A stretch of 6,461 nucleotides of DNA from Verrucomicrobia bacterium TMED40. Its GTDB lineage: Bacteria; Verrucomicrobiota; Verrucomicrobiia; Opitutales; Seribacteraceae. The notes under the pieces were generated by a model, which had not been told where the DNA came from, did no database searches, and saw only the letters and a list, made by a program, of their open reading frames with translations. Shown here one piece after another: positions 1 to 6,132 of the stretch (within the stretch, counting starts at the first letter, position 1; each line of letters opens with the position of its first letter). The stretch covers positions 29,799-36,259 of the forward strand of contig NHCT01000021.1 in NCBI GenBank assembly GCA_002167605.1, given 5' to 3'. A program made the position numbers and the translations under genes.

Positions 1-299
1 CCCCCTCCAATCACAAAGAGGGTTTTGCCTGACGCGTTTTCCAAAACGCGATCGAAGTTGTTGAAAACCCGAATTCCTTCCGTTGGTTTCATTGAGCGAC
101 TCAGTACCCAATTCTCTCTTCCGGGCAACGCACCTGGCAATGAGTCCCAAGTCTTTCTACCCATAATCAGAGTGTGGCCCATAGTAATTTTTCTAAACCA
201 TTTAAGATCGCCGGATAATCGCCAAGGAAGGTCCCCGTTCTTTCCAATTACTCCGTTTTGTGAAACCGCTACGATAGCTTTGCAGATTGGTTTTGACAC
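1..299 (-). CDS. folA: Dihydrofolate reductase, N-terminal part (3' end outside window)
   Basis: FolA reduces dihydrofolate to tetrahydrofolate with NADPH in the cytoplasm, regenerating the cofactor that thymidylate synthase oxidises. About 99 residues are visible, and the rest lies beyond the left edge. The translation shows the family landmarks in order: AIVAVSQNGVIG (residues 8-19), the substrate-site segment LPWRLSGDLKWF (24-35) with Asp31 in the place of catalytic Asp27 of the E. coli enzyme, IMGRKTW (45-51), LPGRENWVLSR (58-68), and the NADPH-binding FVIGGG at the very edge. The start is the GTG at 299-297. Its first base is the last base of the thyA TAG stop, so the genes overlap by one base and translation is probably coupled. 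No Shine-Dalgarno sequence precedes it. The thyA-folA order is common in bacteria. Identity is certain from the motifs; completeness cannot be judged. Confidence 0.95.
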   Translation of the reverse strand, partial: MSKPICKAIVAVSQNGVIGKNGDLPWRLSGDLKWFRKITMGHTLIMGRKTWDSLPGALPGRENWVLSRSMKPTEGIRVFNNFDRVLENASGKTLFVIGG

Positions 300-1093
300 T
301 AGACGGAAATGGGAGCCTTAATTGCGGGGTGAGGGTTGTATTCCGAGAGTTCGAAATCTTCGTACCTAAAGTCGGTAATCTCTTTTTGTTCCCCAGAGAT
401 TTTCATGAAAGGAGATGAGCGGGGTTCGCGTTCGAGTTGTAGCTTGGCCTGTTCCAAATGGTTTGCATAGAGGTGCAAATCACCAAAGGTGTGAACGAAT
501 TCGGAGGCTTGCAGGTTGCATATTTTGGCGACCATCATTGTGAGAAGTGCATAAGAGGCGATGTTGAAGGGAACTCCCAGAAAAAGGTCTGCACTTCTCT
601 GGTAGAGTTGGCAACTCAGTTTCCCATCCGCCACATAGAATTGGAAGAGAGCATGACAGGGAGGTAAGGCCATTAGGTGAATTTCTCCGGGGTTCCAAGC
701 ACAGACCAAATGCCTTCGGCTGTCGGGGTTCTTACGAATCGAGTCGACGACCTGTGAAATTTGGTTAACAGACCCGCCATCCGGCTTTTGCCATTCAGTC
801 CATTGGGCTCCGTAGACTCGACCCAAATCCCCTTTTTCATCGGCCCATTCGTCCCAGATAGAAACTTTGTTTTCCTTGAGATAGGAAATGTTGGTGTCAC
901 CTTTCAGAAACCAAAGTAATTCGTGAATGATGGATCGTAAGTGCAGTTTTTTTGTGGTGAGCAAAGGAAAGTCATCCTCCAGACTGTACCGTACCTGTTC
1001 ACCGAATACGGACCAAGTGCCCGTGCCAGTTCGGTCATCCCGGTAGGTTCCCTTTTCCAAAACGCGTTTGAGGAGGTCTTGGTAGGTCTTCAT
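299..1093 (-). CDS. thyA: Thymidylate synthase
   Basis: ThyA converts dUMP and 5,10-methylene-tetrahydrofolate into dTMP and dihydrofolate, the only de novo route to thymidylate in cells that have it. The protein has 264 residues, the same length as E. coli ThyA, and it matches that enzyme's residue numbering. Visible sites are Arg21 (phosphate), Trp80/Asp81, Arg126-Arg127 (from the partner subunit of the homodimer), the nucleophile Cys146 in [12 protein letters not shown], Arg166, Asp169, Asn177 in [12 protein letters not shown], and His207/Tyr209 in [10 protein letters not shown]. The C-terminus AIKAPISV agrees with the mobile closing tail. The ATG at 1093 is preceded by an in-frame stop nearby and only a weak purine stretch (GAGAA), so ribosome recruitment does not look SD-driven. 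It is the first gene of the thyA-folA unit and is divergent from the gene at 1152. All key residues are present and the enzyme should be active. Confidence 0.98.
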   Translation of the reverse strand: MKTYQDLLKRVLEKGTYRDDRTGTGTWSVFGEQVRYSLEDDFPLLTTKKLHLRSIIHELLWFLKGDTNISYLKENKVSIWDEWADEKGDLGRVYGAQWTEWQKPDGGSVNQISQVVDSIRKNPDSRRHLVCAWNPGEIHLMALPPCHALFQFYVADGKLSCQLYQRSADLFLGVPFNIASYALLTMMVAKICNLQASEFVHTFGDLHLYANHLEQAKLQLEREPRSSPFMKISGEQKEITDFRYEDFELSEYNPHPAIKAPISV

Positions 1094-1113
1094 TTAGTTC
1101 TCGTGCATAGCAC

Positions 1114-1143
1114 TTGCCAGTCAGGTGAAAATTTCATTATGAT
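1114..1143 (+). promoter_or_regulatory. Candidate sigma70-type promoter for the gene at 1152
   Basis: A TTGCCA box (1114-1119) and a TATGAT box (1138-1143) are separated by 18 bp in the 58-bp gap between divergent thyA and the exported-protein gene. The expected transcription start (about 1150) would fall almost on the ATG at 1152, which implies a leaderless or near-leaderless mRNA. A weaker divergent candidate for thyA lies on the opposite strand: TTGCCT at 1178-1173 and CATAAA at 1154-1149, 18 bp apart, overlapping the ATG at 1152. These are consensus matches by eye only. Confidence 0.35.
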
Positions 1144-1151
1144 GTATATTT

Positions 1152-1970
1152 ATGTTCGAGTTTGGAAAGTCGAGGCAATCCTTTGTATTGGTGATTTCTT
1201 TGATCGTCACTTATCCTTTTGCGTATGCTCAGCAAAAAGCCAATGATTTCACCAAGCGGGTGGGGCGTTTAGATGGAAAAATGAGTGCGCATTCCGGTTT
1301 CCTTTTTTCGGGCTCTCGTTTGAATGCACTCTCGAATCAAAGAATCCGAGTCGAACAATGGCCAAGCAAATTTTCCTCTTTTGGCTCCAAGAGATTTCCC
1401 ATGACCGGAAAAAAGAGTCTTGGGAAAGAAAGGTTTGGGTATACGCAAATTCCAATTGAGTTGCCCTTGAACCAGAGCATTGCGAGAGAAAACTTTGACC
1501 GTGTTTCAGGGGAATCATTCCAGGAACCAAGCCCTGCTTCTTCTGTTGTCGAATTCAGAGACGCATATTATGCAAAGTTGGACAAGCGGGTTGATGATTG
1601 GATGAACAAAGTCAACAACCTGTCCCTTCGTGACATCAATAGGTTTCAGTTTAGAAAGGGTCGCCCAAGTGAACCGGGATTCCCTGTACAGCGTGCTGGT
1701 GCATCCGTGCCGACGGATCAAAAAAAGGTTACGGAAATTGGTTCTTCGGTTCAGCGAAGCACTCAGAGTAATCTTAAACCAAAGGGAATGCCTTCTGCTT
1801 CCTCCTATTGGATGGGGCCAACCAAAATCAAGAAATCTTCCACCGGAGGCCGGGTGCTTCCCAATGTACAAGGGTCATCCGCAGTCCCTAATAAGAAGAA
1901 CTTCAAAGCCAAGCCCAAACCTATTTTGGGGCCAAAGGAAATTCGAGTGGAGGTTTCGCCTCCTAAGTGA
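1152..1970 (+). CDS. Hypothetical exported basic protein, 272 aa, with signal peptide
   Basis: I do not recognise a family. The N-terminus looks like a Sec signal peptide: a short charged segment to about residue 9, a hydrophobic core FVLVISLIVTYPF, then AYA|QQ with probable cleavage after Ala26. The mature part is strongly basic (by hand count about 47 Lys/Arg against 21 Asp/Glu over the full protein), has no cysteine, and contains no further membrane segment. It is rich in Ser, Pro, Gly and Lys and is probably largely disordered. Residues 132-172 look different: an amphipathic, probably helical block with FRDAYYAKLDKRVDDW and LSLRDINRFQFRKGR, the most likely conserved core. The C-terminal 70 residues are low-complexity and Lys/Pro-rich. 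The ATG follows an in-frame TGA by only nine bases and has no Shine-Dalgarno sequence. The intact 272-codon frame plus the signal peptide argue for a real gene. Function is unknown; a cell-envelope or polyanion-binding role is conceivable but is inference only. Confidence 0.72.
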   Translation: MFEFGKSRQSFVLVISLIVTYPFAYAQQKANDFTKRVGRLDGKMSAHSGFLFSGSRLNALSNQRIRVEQWPSKFSSFGSKRFPMTGKKSLGKERFGYTQIPIELPLNQSIARENFDRVSGESFQEPSPASSVVEFRDAYYAKLDKRVDDWMNKVNNLSLRDINRFQFRKGRPSEPGFPVQRAGASVPTDQKKVTEIGSSVQRSTQSNLKPKGMPSASSYWMGPTKIKKSSTGGRVLPNVQGSSAVPNKKNFKAKPKPILGPKEIRVEVSPPK

Positions 1971-1977
1971 TTATCGC

Positions 1978-2005
1978 TTGCCTCCTTTGCCAGATATCCT
2001 ATCAT
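1978..2005 (+). promoter_or_regulatory. Candidate promoter for tRNA-Val (and perhaps ilvNC)
   Basis: TTGCCT (1978-1983) and TATCAT (2000-2005) are 16 bp apart. The predicted start near 2012 would give the tRNA a 5' leader of about 19 nt. No other good promoter is visible between the tRNA and ilvN, so this may also drive ilvN and ilvC. The call is by eye only. Confidence 0.35.
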
Positions 2006-2030
2006 ATTGCGTTTCCTTTATTTAAAATCC

Positions 2031-2107
2031 GGACGGCTAGCTCAGTTGGTTAGAGCGGCTGGTTTACACCCAGTAGGTCACAGGTTCGAATCCTGTGCCG
2101 TCCACCA
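2031..2107 (+). tRNA. tRNA-Val (anticodon UAC), CCA encoded
   Basis: A complete cloverleaf can be drawn. The acceptor stem GGACGGC (2031-2037) pairs with GCCGTCC (2097-2103), followed by discriminator A and encoded CCA (2105-2107). The D stem is GCTC/GAGC (2040-2043 with 2053-2056) around a 9-nt loop. The anticodon stem is GCTGG/CCAGT (2058-2062 with 2070-2074, one G-U pair) around loop TTTACAC. The anticodon is TAC at 2065-2067, which reads GUA and other Val codons. A 5-nt variable region is followed by the T arm ACAGG-TTCGAAT-CCTGT. All stems pair and the invariant bases are present. The gene lies 20 bp upstream of ilvN with no terminator between, so co-transcription is likely. Confidence 0.97.
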
Positions 2108-2127
2108 TCCTCTTTTATCAATATATC

Positions 2128-2613
2128 ATGCGCCACCTAATTTCCGTTCTTGTAGAAAACAAGTTTGGCGTCTTAGCTAGGATAGCCGGTTTGTTCAGTG
2201 GGCGTGGTTTTAACATTGATACCCTTAATGTGGGTCCCACTCACGAAGACGGTCGTTCTCGAATAACCGTCACCCTGAACGGAGATGAGAAAGCTTTGGA
2301 TCAATGCGTCAAGCAATTGGACAAACTCATTGATGTGATTAAGGTGGAGAATTTTGGCGGTGATGAAGCAGTGGGCCGGGAGTTGGTTTTGGTTAAGGTC
2401 AACGCAGATTCACAAACCCGTGCCGAAATCACTCAAATCTGCGATGTTTTCCGAGGAAAGATCATCGATGTTGCCCCTAAGAGCCTGATTATTGAGGTCA
2501 CTGGTAACGATAATAAAATCAAGGCTTTTCTGAGTTTGCTTGAATCCTTCGGCGTTTCCGAACTTGCTCGAACCGGAACGGCCTGTCTCCGAAGAGGCTT
2601 ACTCGAAAACTAA
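2128..2613 (+). CDS. ilvN: Acetolactate (acetohydroxyacid) synthase small, regulatory subunit
   Basis: IlvN binds the large catalytic subunit of acetohydroxyacid synthase, activates it and confers feedback inhibition by valine, at the first common step of branched-chain amino acid synthesis. The protein has 161 residues, close to 163 in E. coli IlvH. The N-terminal ACT domain (about 1-77) begins RHLISVLVENKFGVLARIAGLF and continues GRGFNIDTLNVGPT. Asn11, Gly14 and Asn29 are retained at positions linked to valine binding in IlvH. The C-terminal domain carries ELVLVKV, FRGKIIDV and the ending LARTGTACLRRG. I chose ATG 2128 because homologues start with the MR-hydrophobic-SVLVEN pattern; the longer open frame reaches back into the tRNA and cannot be coding there. 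No Shine-Dalgarno sequence is visible. The usual upstream partner ilvB is absent, and tRNA-Val takes its place. ilvC follows after 40 bp. Confidence 0.96.
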   Translation: MRHLISVLVENKFGVLARIAGLFSGRGFNIDTLNVGPTHEDGRSRITVTLNGDEKALDQCVKQLDKLIDVIKVENFGGDEAVGRELVLVKVNADSQTRAEITQICDVFRGKIIDVAPKSLIIEVTGNDNKIKAFLSLLESFGVSELARTGTACLRRGLLEN

Positions 2614-2635
2614 CTTTTTCAACCACCTAACACTA

Positions 2636-2641
2636 TAAGGA
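2636..2641 (+). promoter_or_regulatory. Ribosome binding site of ilvC
   Basis: TAAGGA lies 12 nt before ATG 2654 but only 6 nt before an in-frame TTG at 2648. By spacing alone the TTG (adding two residues) would be favoured. By similarity to family N-termini (MPAKVYT-type) the ATG is the better start. The two choices differ by two codons. Confidence 0.5.
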
Positions 2642-2653
2642 TACCCATTGGTT

Positions 2654-3682
2654 ATGCCCGCGAAAGTATACACTCAAAAAGAGGCGAAGATCACGCCCAT
2701 TAAAAAGAAAACGCTCGCCGTTATTGGATACGGTTCACAAGGACACGCCCACGCCTTGAATCTCAAGGATAGCGGTTGCAAGGTCATCATTGGCCTTTAC
2801 AAAGGAAGCAAGTCTATTCGTGTCGCCAAGAAGCATGGTTTCGAAGTGACGGAAGTGGCCGAAGCCGTTCAGAAGGCGGACATAATTATGATTGGTGTGC
2901 CCGATATGAAGCAGGCGGAGGTTTACGAAACTGAAATCAAGCCGAATTTGTCTAAGGGAAAGACCCTTTTGTTTACCCATGGTTTTGCGATTCATTTTGG
3001 GCTCATAAAGCCTCCTCGTGGAGTCAGTGTGATCATGGTAGCCCCCAAAGGACCTGGTCATGTGGTACGCTCCCAGTTCAAGGAAGGGAAGGGAGTTCCC
3101 GCTTTGATTGCCGTACTCAAGGGATCGAGTAAAGACTCGAAGAAAATTGCTTTGGCTTGGGCGGCTGGCGTTGGCGCAGCTCGATCTGGAATCCTGGAAA
3201 CCAGCTTCAAGGAAGAAACGGAAACTGATTTGTTTGGAGAACAAGCTGTTTTGTGCGGAGGAGCATCCGCACTGGTTCAAGCGGGTTTCGATACCTTGGT
3301 TGAAGCAGGATATGCTCCGGAAATGGCCTACTTCGAATGCTTGCATGAACTCAAACTTATCGTTGACCTAATGATTGAGTCTGGAGTGGCGGGCATGAGG
3401 TTTTCCGTTTCCGAGACAGCAAAATATGGAGATGTAACCCGTGGACCTCGGGTGATCAACGGAAATGTCAAGAAGTCTATGAAATCCATTCTTAAAGAGA
3501 TTCAGAGTGGAAAATTTGCCAAGGAATGGGTCAAGGAGTACCAAGCCGGTTTACCGAATTACAACCAGTTACTTGAAGATGGTGAAAAGCATCCAATTGA
3601 AGTAACAGGACAAAGATTGAGATCCCTCATGCCTTGGATTCCCAAAAAGAACATCAAGGGGGCTCAAGCTTCCTATTCTTGA
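2654..3682 (+). CDS. ilvC: Ketol-acid reductoisomerase, class I (short form)
   Basis: IlvC isomerises and reduces acetolactate (or acetohydroxybutyrate) with NAD(P)H and Mg2+ to the dihydroxy acid, following the acetohydroxyacid synthase step. The 342 residues match the short class I form. The Rossmann domain (about 15-195) starts [17 protein letters not shown] (21-37). Catalytic His109 lies in FTHGFAIHF, Lys132 in VAPKGPGH, and the metal ligands Asp192 and Glu196 in [13 protein letters not shown]. The C-terminal knotted domain contributes Glu228 and Glu232 in [14 protein letters not shown] and Ser253 in [10 protein letters not shown]. In the NADPH-selectivity loop the usual GLR-x-GSxS reads GLYKGSKS: Tyr49 replaces the common Arg while Ser52 and Ser54 remain. 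ATG 2654 is chosen over TTG 2648 on family N-terminus. It forms a unit with ilvN and is followed by a probable terminator. Identity is certain; cofactor preference is open. Confidence 0.97.
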   Translation: MPAKVYTQKEAKITPIKKKTLAVIGYGSQGHAHALNLKDSGCKVIIGLYKGSKSIRVAKKHGFEVTEVAEAVQKADIIMIGVPDMKQAEVYETEIKPNLSKGKTLLFTHGFAIHFGLIKPPRGVSVIMVAPKGPGHVVRSQFKEGKGVPALIAVLKGSSKDSKKIALAWAAGVGAARSGILETSFKEETETDLFGEQAVLCGGASALVQAGFDTLVEAGYAPEMAYFECLHELKLIVDLMIESGVAGMRFSVSETAKYGDVTRGPRVINGNVKKSMKSILKEIQSGKFAKEWVKEYQAGLPNYNQLLEDGEKHPIEVTGQRLRSLMPWIPKKNIKGAQASYS

Positions 3683-3689
3683 TTTTCGG

Positions 3690-3722
3690 AAAAAAGGTTC
3701 ATTGGATAGAAGATCCTTTTTT
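3690..3722 (+). terminator. Probable intrinsic terminator after ilvC
   Basis: An 8-bp inverted repeat, AAAAAAGG (3690-3697) with CCTTTTTT (3715-3722), ends in six T residues. An inner TTC/GAA pairing or an alternative small hairpin GGAT-agaag-ATCC directly before the T run is also possible. The stem is AT-rich, so the terminator may be weak, but position (8 bp after the ilvC stop) and symmetry fit the end of the ilvNC transcript. Confidence 0.55.
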
Positions 3723-3749
3723 GCTTAGGAGTCTTACTCCCAGTATATT
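3721..3749 (+). promoter_or_regulatory. Candidate promoter of the hemC operon
   Basis: TTGCTT (3721-3726) and TATATT (3744-3749) are exactly 17 bp apart. The expected start, about 3756, falls at the GTG start of hemC. The spacer contains a perfect dyad, GGAGT-ctt-ACTCC (3728-3740), that could be an operator or chance. The -35 box begins in the T run of the ilvC terminator. The call is by eye only. Confidence 0.45.
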
Positions 3750-3754
3750 CAACT

Positions 3755-4600
3755 GTGAGTAAAGATATGGTTTGTATATTAGCTACGCGCAAGAGCCCCC
3801 TGGCCCTGCGTCAGGCAGAAATCGTTGCGGAACTCATTCGCACCCAAATGAATCTCGAGGTAAAGCTCTTGCCACTTACTACTTCAGGTGACCAAAGGCT
3901 CGATTGGAGTTTGCAGGATAAGGGGGGGAAAGGTTTGTTCACCAAAGAACTTGAGCTTGCTCTTTTAGGCGGTCAAGCCGACTTAGCGGTTCACAGTGCC
4001 AAAGATATGCCTACAGATTCACCGGATGGCTTGAGCGTGTCTTCCTTTCTCGAGCGAGAAGATGTCCGTGACGTTTTGGTTCTTCGAGACGATGTTGAGA
4101 CGCCTAAGGTATTAGCCTCGGGCAGTCCGAGGCGAGTGGCTCAATTGCTAAATCGCTTTCCCGATACAAAATGGAACGAAATGCGTGGAAATGTTGAAAC
4201 AAGATTGAAAAAGATAGCTCTTCATGGAGAGGCGGATGGAACCATCCTTGCTGCTGCTGGATTGAAGAGGCTCGGTATCGATAGTTTTCCTGGCTTGAAA
4301 TTCGAACATTTACCTGTCGACGAAATGGTTCCCGCACCGGGACAAGCTGCAATAGCCGTTCAGACCCGAGAGGAAGACGAGGAGAAGTTCTCCGTGCTGG
4401 GTCATCCCGAGACTGAAAAAGCGGTATGTTTGGAAAGAATGGTTCTTGAGAGTATGGGTGGGGGTTGCCAGGTTGCTGTTGGGGCTTATTCGGATGAGAG
4501 CCTTTTTAGATTTTTTCACGAAAAGACTGGTTTGCTGAAGTTGGGCTTGGATTGTTCGGACAAGGAACTTACGGATGAATTGATTAGGAGAGTGCGATGA
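3755..4600 (+). CDS. hemC: Porphobilinogen deaminase (hydroxymethylbilane synthase), short C-terminal domain
   Basis: HemC joins four porphobilinogen units into hydroxymethylbilane on a covalently bound dipyrromethane cofactor, in the cytoplasm. Visible motifs are LATRKSPLALRQ (9-20), GDQRLD (45-50), GGKGLFTKELE (57-67), the catalytic Asp84 in VHSAKDMPT, SPRR (124-127, usually SLRR), RGNVETRL (144-151), ILAAAGLKRLG (164-174), VPAPGQAAI (192-200) and the cofactor-attaching Cys238 in GGGCQVAVG. The enzyme is 281 residues against 313 in E. coli. Only 43 residues follow the cofactor Cys, against about 71 there, so the third domain is reduced. There is no frameshift remnant, since the next gene starts at once. 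The GTG at 3755 gives the usual number of residues before the ATR motif; ATG 3767 (four codons shorter) is the alternative. Neither has a clear Shine-Dalgarno sequence. The stop overlaps the next gene in ATGA, so coupling is expected. Confidence 0.95.
   Translation: MSKDMVCILATRKSPLALRQAEIVAELIRTQMNLEVKLLPLTTSGDQRLDWSLQDKGGKGLFTKELELALLGGQADLAVHSAKDMPTDSPDGLSVSSFLEREDVRDVLVLRDDVETPKVLASGSPRRVAQLLNRFPDTKWNEMRGNVETRLKKIALHGEADGTILAAAGLKRLGIDSFPGLKFEHLPVDEMVPAPGQAAIAVQTREEDEEKFSVLGHPETEKAVCLERMVLESMGGGCQVAVGAYSDESLFRFFHEKTGLLKLGLDCSDKELTDELIRRVR
4586..4590 (+). promoter_or_regulatory. Ribosome binding site of cobA-hemD
   Basis: AGGAG inside the end of hemC lies 6 nt before ATG 4597 and 9 nt before a second in-frame ATG at 4600. 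It is the only well-spaced, strong Shine-Dalgarno sequence in the window. It supports translation start at one of these two adjacent ATGs and coupling to hemC. Confidence 0.7.
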
Positions 4601-6126
4601 TGGGAGAAAAAGGAAAAGTTTACCTTGTTGGAGCGGGTCCCGGGGACCCCTTCCTGTTAACTTTGCGAGCAAAAGCTTTGCTCGATGAATGCGATGTCTT
4701 GCTTTACGATAATTTGACCAATCCTGAAATCAGGGAGTGGACAAGGAAGGATTGTGAGCATGTGAATGTTGGTAAGAGTCCGGGGAAGCATTCGATCGAG
4801 CAGGATGAAATTTCCGAAATCTTGGTGGATAAAGCCAATGAAAACTTGATGGTGGTGAGATTAAAAGGCGGCGACCCCTTTGTTTTCGCTCGGTGTGCCG
4901 AGGAAATGTCGGTGTTGGACCGAGCCGGTATTAAATACGAAATTGTACCCGGTGTAACGGCTGCGTTGGCTTGTGCAGCTTATGCCGGGGTTCCTCTCTC
5001 CCACCGAGAATTTGGCTCTTCTATTTCCTTTTTGACTGGTCATGAAGATCTTAAAAAGGAATCCTTGCGGGTGGATTTCGCAAAGTTTGCCGAGGTCGGA
5101 GGAACGCTCTGCATTTACATGGGCATGAGCAAACTCGAGGAGATTGTGGATCGTTTGCTGCAAGGAGGTCTGTCTCCAGAAAAGCCTACGATCGTTGTTA
5201 GTAACGGGACTTTACCCACCCAACGAAAGATCATGTGTTCTTTGGGAGAACTGGTTGCAAAGACTAGAGAGGAAGGTCTGGCTGCTCCAGCTGTCATCTT
5301 TATCGGTAATGCAATTGGCTTGGCAACAAAAGCGAATTGGTTTGAGGATCGACCCCTTTTTGGTAGGAGATTTGTGGTCACGCGTTCAACTGCTCAGAAC
5401 GGAGAAATGAAGAACAAGCTTCAGAACTTAGGTGCAGATGTTTTGGAACTTCCCTTGATCAGAATTTTGCCTACGGAGGATAAAAAATTGGTGGCGGAAG
5501 TTTTTGCTGGAATTGCAACTTACGAGTGGGGAGTGTTTACTAGTGCAAATGGTGCCCGTGAGTTTCTGAGAATATTCTTTAAGGCTTTTAAGGATATAAG
5601 AAGTTTCGGCCCTATGAGAATTGCGTGCGTGGGCGAGGCAACCGCTTCGATTTTCAGGAAGCATAACCTTGAAGTCGAATTAGTACCTGAAACGGCAACT
5701 GCGGAAAACCTCGCGACGGCTTTGGTTGCGACGGATTCCTTGGACAGTGCGAATGTCTTGGTCGTTTCCGGGAATAGAAACCGAGAGGTAATGGTTAATA
5801 TGCTGGAAACCATGGGTCATGCCATCGTTGACATTTTACCTGTTTACGGAACCGATTTTGCAGAGGTTATAAATTCCCCCGGTTTGGAAAGATATAAAAA
5901 GGAGGGTGCGGACGGTATAATCTTCAGCAGTTCCTCTACAGCATTATCCTTTATCGAGCAGGAAGAGGATCTTATTTTGGAATCAGAGGCAAGAGTTCCG
6001 ATTCATTGCAGTTTCGGTCCGGAGACCTCAAAGACCCTTAGGGAAAATGAGCTTCCAGTCGATTTGGAATTGGAGCACCCAGGTATCGAAGAAATGATAG
6101 AATCTCTGGTTCAGAGGTTCGGGTAA
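4597..6126 (+). CDS. cobA-hemD: Fused uroporphyrinogen-III C-methyltransferase / uroporphyrinogen-III synthase
   Basis: This 509-residue protein combines two enzymes. Residues about 5-248 are the SAM-dependent methyltransferase (SUMT) that makes precorrin-2. They show VYLVGAGPGDPFLLTL (8-23), DVLLYDNL, VVRLKGGDPFVF (86-97), EIVPGVTAALACAAYAGVPL (115-134), LCIYMGM (171-177) and PAVIFIGNA. A linker, WFEDRPLFGRR (248-258), joins residues 259-509, the HemD fold. HemD shows VVTRS, WGVFTSANGA (311-320), IACVGEATA (342-350), LVVSGNRNRE (388-397), LPVYGTD and IIFSSSSTALSF (441-452). HemD cyclises the HemC product, and the N-terminal half can then methylate it. In the methyltransferase the usual FGRGGEE reads FARCAEE (97-103), an unusual local change. 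hemC is overlapped in ATGA (4597-4600) with a good ribosome site; trpF starts 6 bp after the stop. Similar fusions are known in several phyla. Both identities are clear; kinetic competence of the SUMT half is untested. Confidence 0.95.
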   Translation: MMGEKGKVYLVGAGPGDPFLLTLRAKALLDECDVLLYDNLTNPEIREWTRKDCEHVNVGKSPGKHSIEQDEISEILVDKANENLMVVRLKGGDPFVFARCAEEMSVLDRAGIKYEIVPGVTAALACAAYAGVPLSHREFGSSISFLTGHEDLKKESLRVDFAKFAEVGGTLCIYMGMSKLEEIVDRLLQGGLSPEKPTIVVSNGTLPTQRKIMCSLGELVAKTREEGLAAPAVIFIGNAIGLATKANWFEDRPLFGRRFVVTRSTAQNGEMKNKLQNLGADVLELPLIRILPTEDKKLVAEVFAGIATYEWGVFTSANGAREFLRIFFKAFKDIRSFGPMRIACVGEATASIFRKHNLEVELVPETATAENLATALVATDSLDSANVLVVSGNRNREVMVNMLETMGHAIVDILPVYGTDFAEVINSPGLERYKKEGADGIIFSSSSTALSFIEQEEDLILESEARVPIHCSFGPETSKTLRENELPVDLELEHPGIEEMIESLVQRFG

Positions 6127-6132
6127 TTCATC

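Noticed and set aside
33..50. Inverted repeat CGCGTTTT-cc-AAAACGCG in folA, with its right part (37-50) repeated directly in thyA at 1053-1066
   Set aside because: Both copies are in frame and encode the same Arg-Val-Leu-Glu, so they are explained by coding. Two copies do not make a repeat family.
1149..1178. Minus-strand promoter for thyA (TTGCCT, 18 bp, CATAAA) overlapping the start of the gene at 1152
   Set aside because: The boxes match the consensus only four of six each and the -10 overlaps a start codon; I mention it but do not list it as a separate feature.
1949..1963. Hairpin GGAGG-tttcg-CCTCC at the end of the exported-protein gene, considered as a terminator
   Set aside because: No T run follows and it lies inside the coding frame (last codons), so I do not call it a terminator.
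2095..2127. Upstream extension of ilvN from a GTG at 2095
   Set aside because: The start lies within the T arm and acceptor stem of tRNA-Val, and family N-termini begin at the ATG 2128.
2095..2127. tRNA 3' end as a phage or island attachment site
   Set aside because: No integrase, no second copy of the tRNA 3' end in the window, and core genes follow directly.
2614..2653. Possible leader regulation (attenuator or riboswitch) before ilvC
   Set aside because: The gap is only 40 bp and shows no hairpin, leader peptide or U-tract beyond the ribosome site.
2735..3346. Long minus-strand open frame of 203 codons opposite ilvC
   Set aside because: It is antisense to a fully motif-supported ilvC, its translation has no recognisable domain, and it has no promoter or ribosome site; it is a shadow of codon bias.
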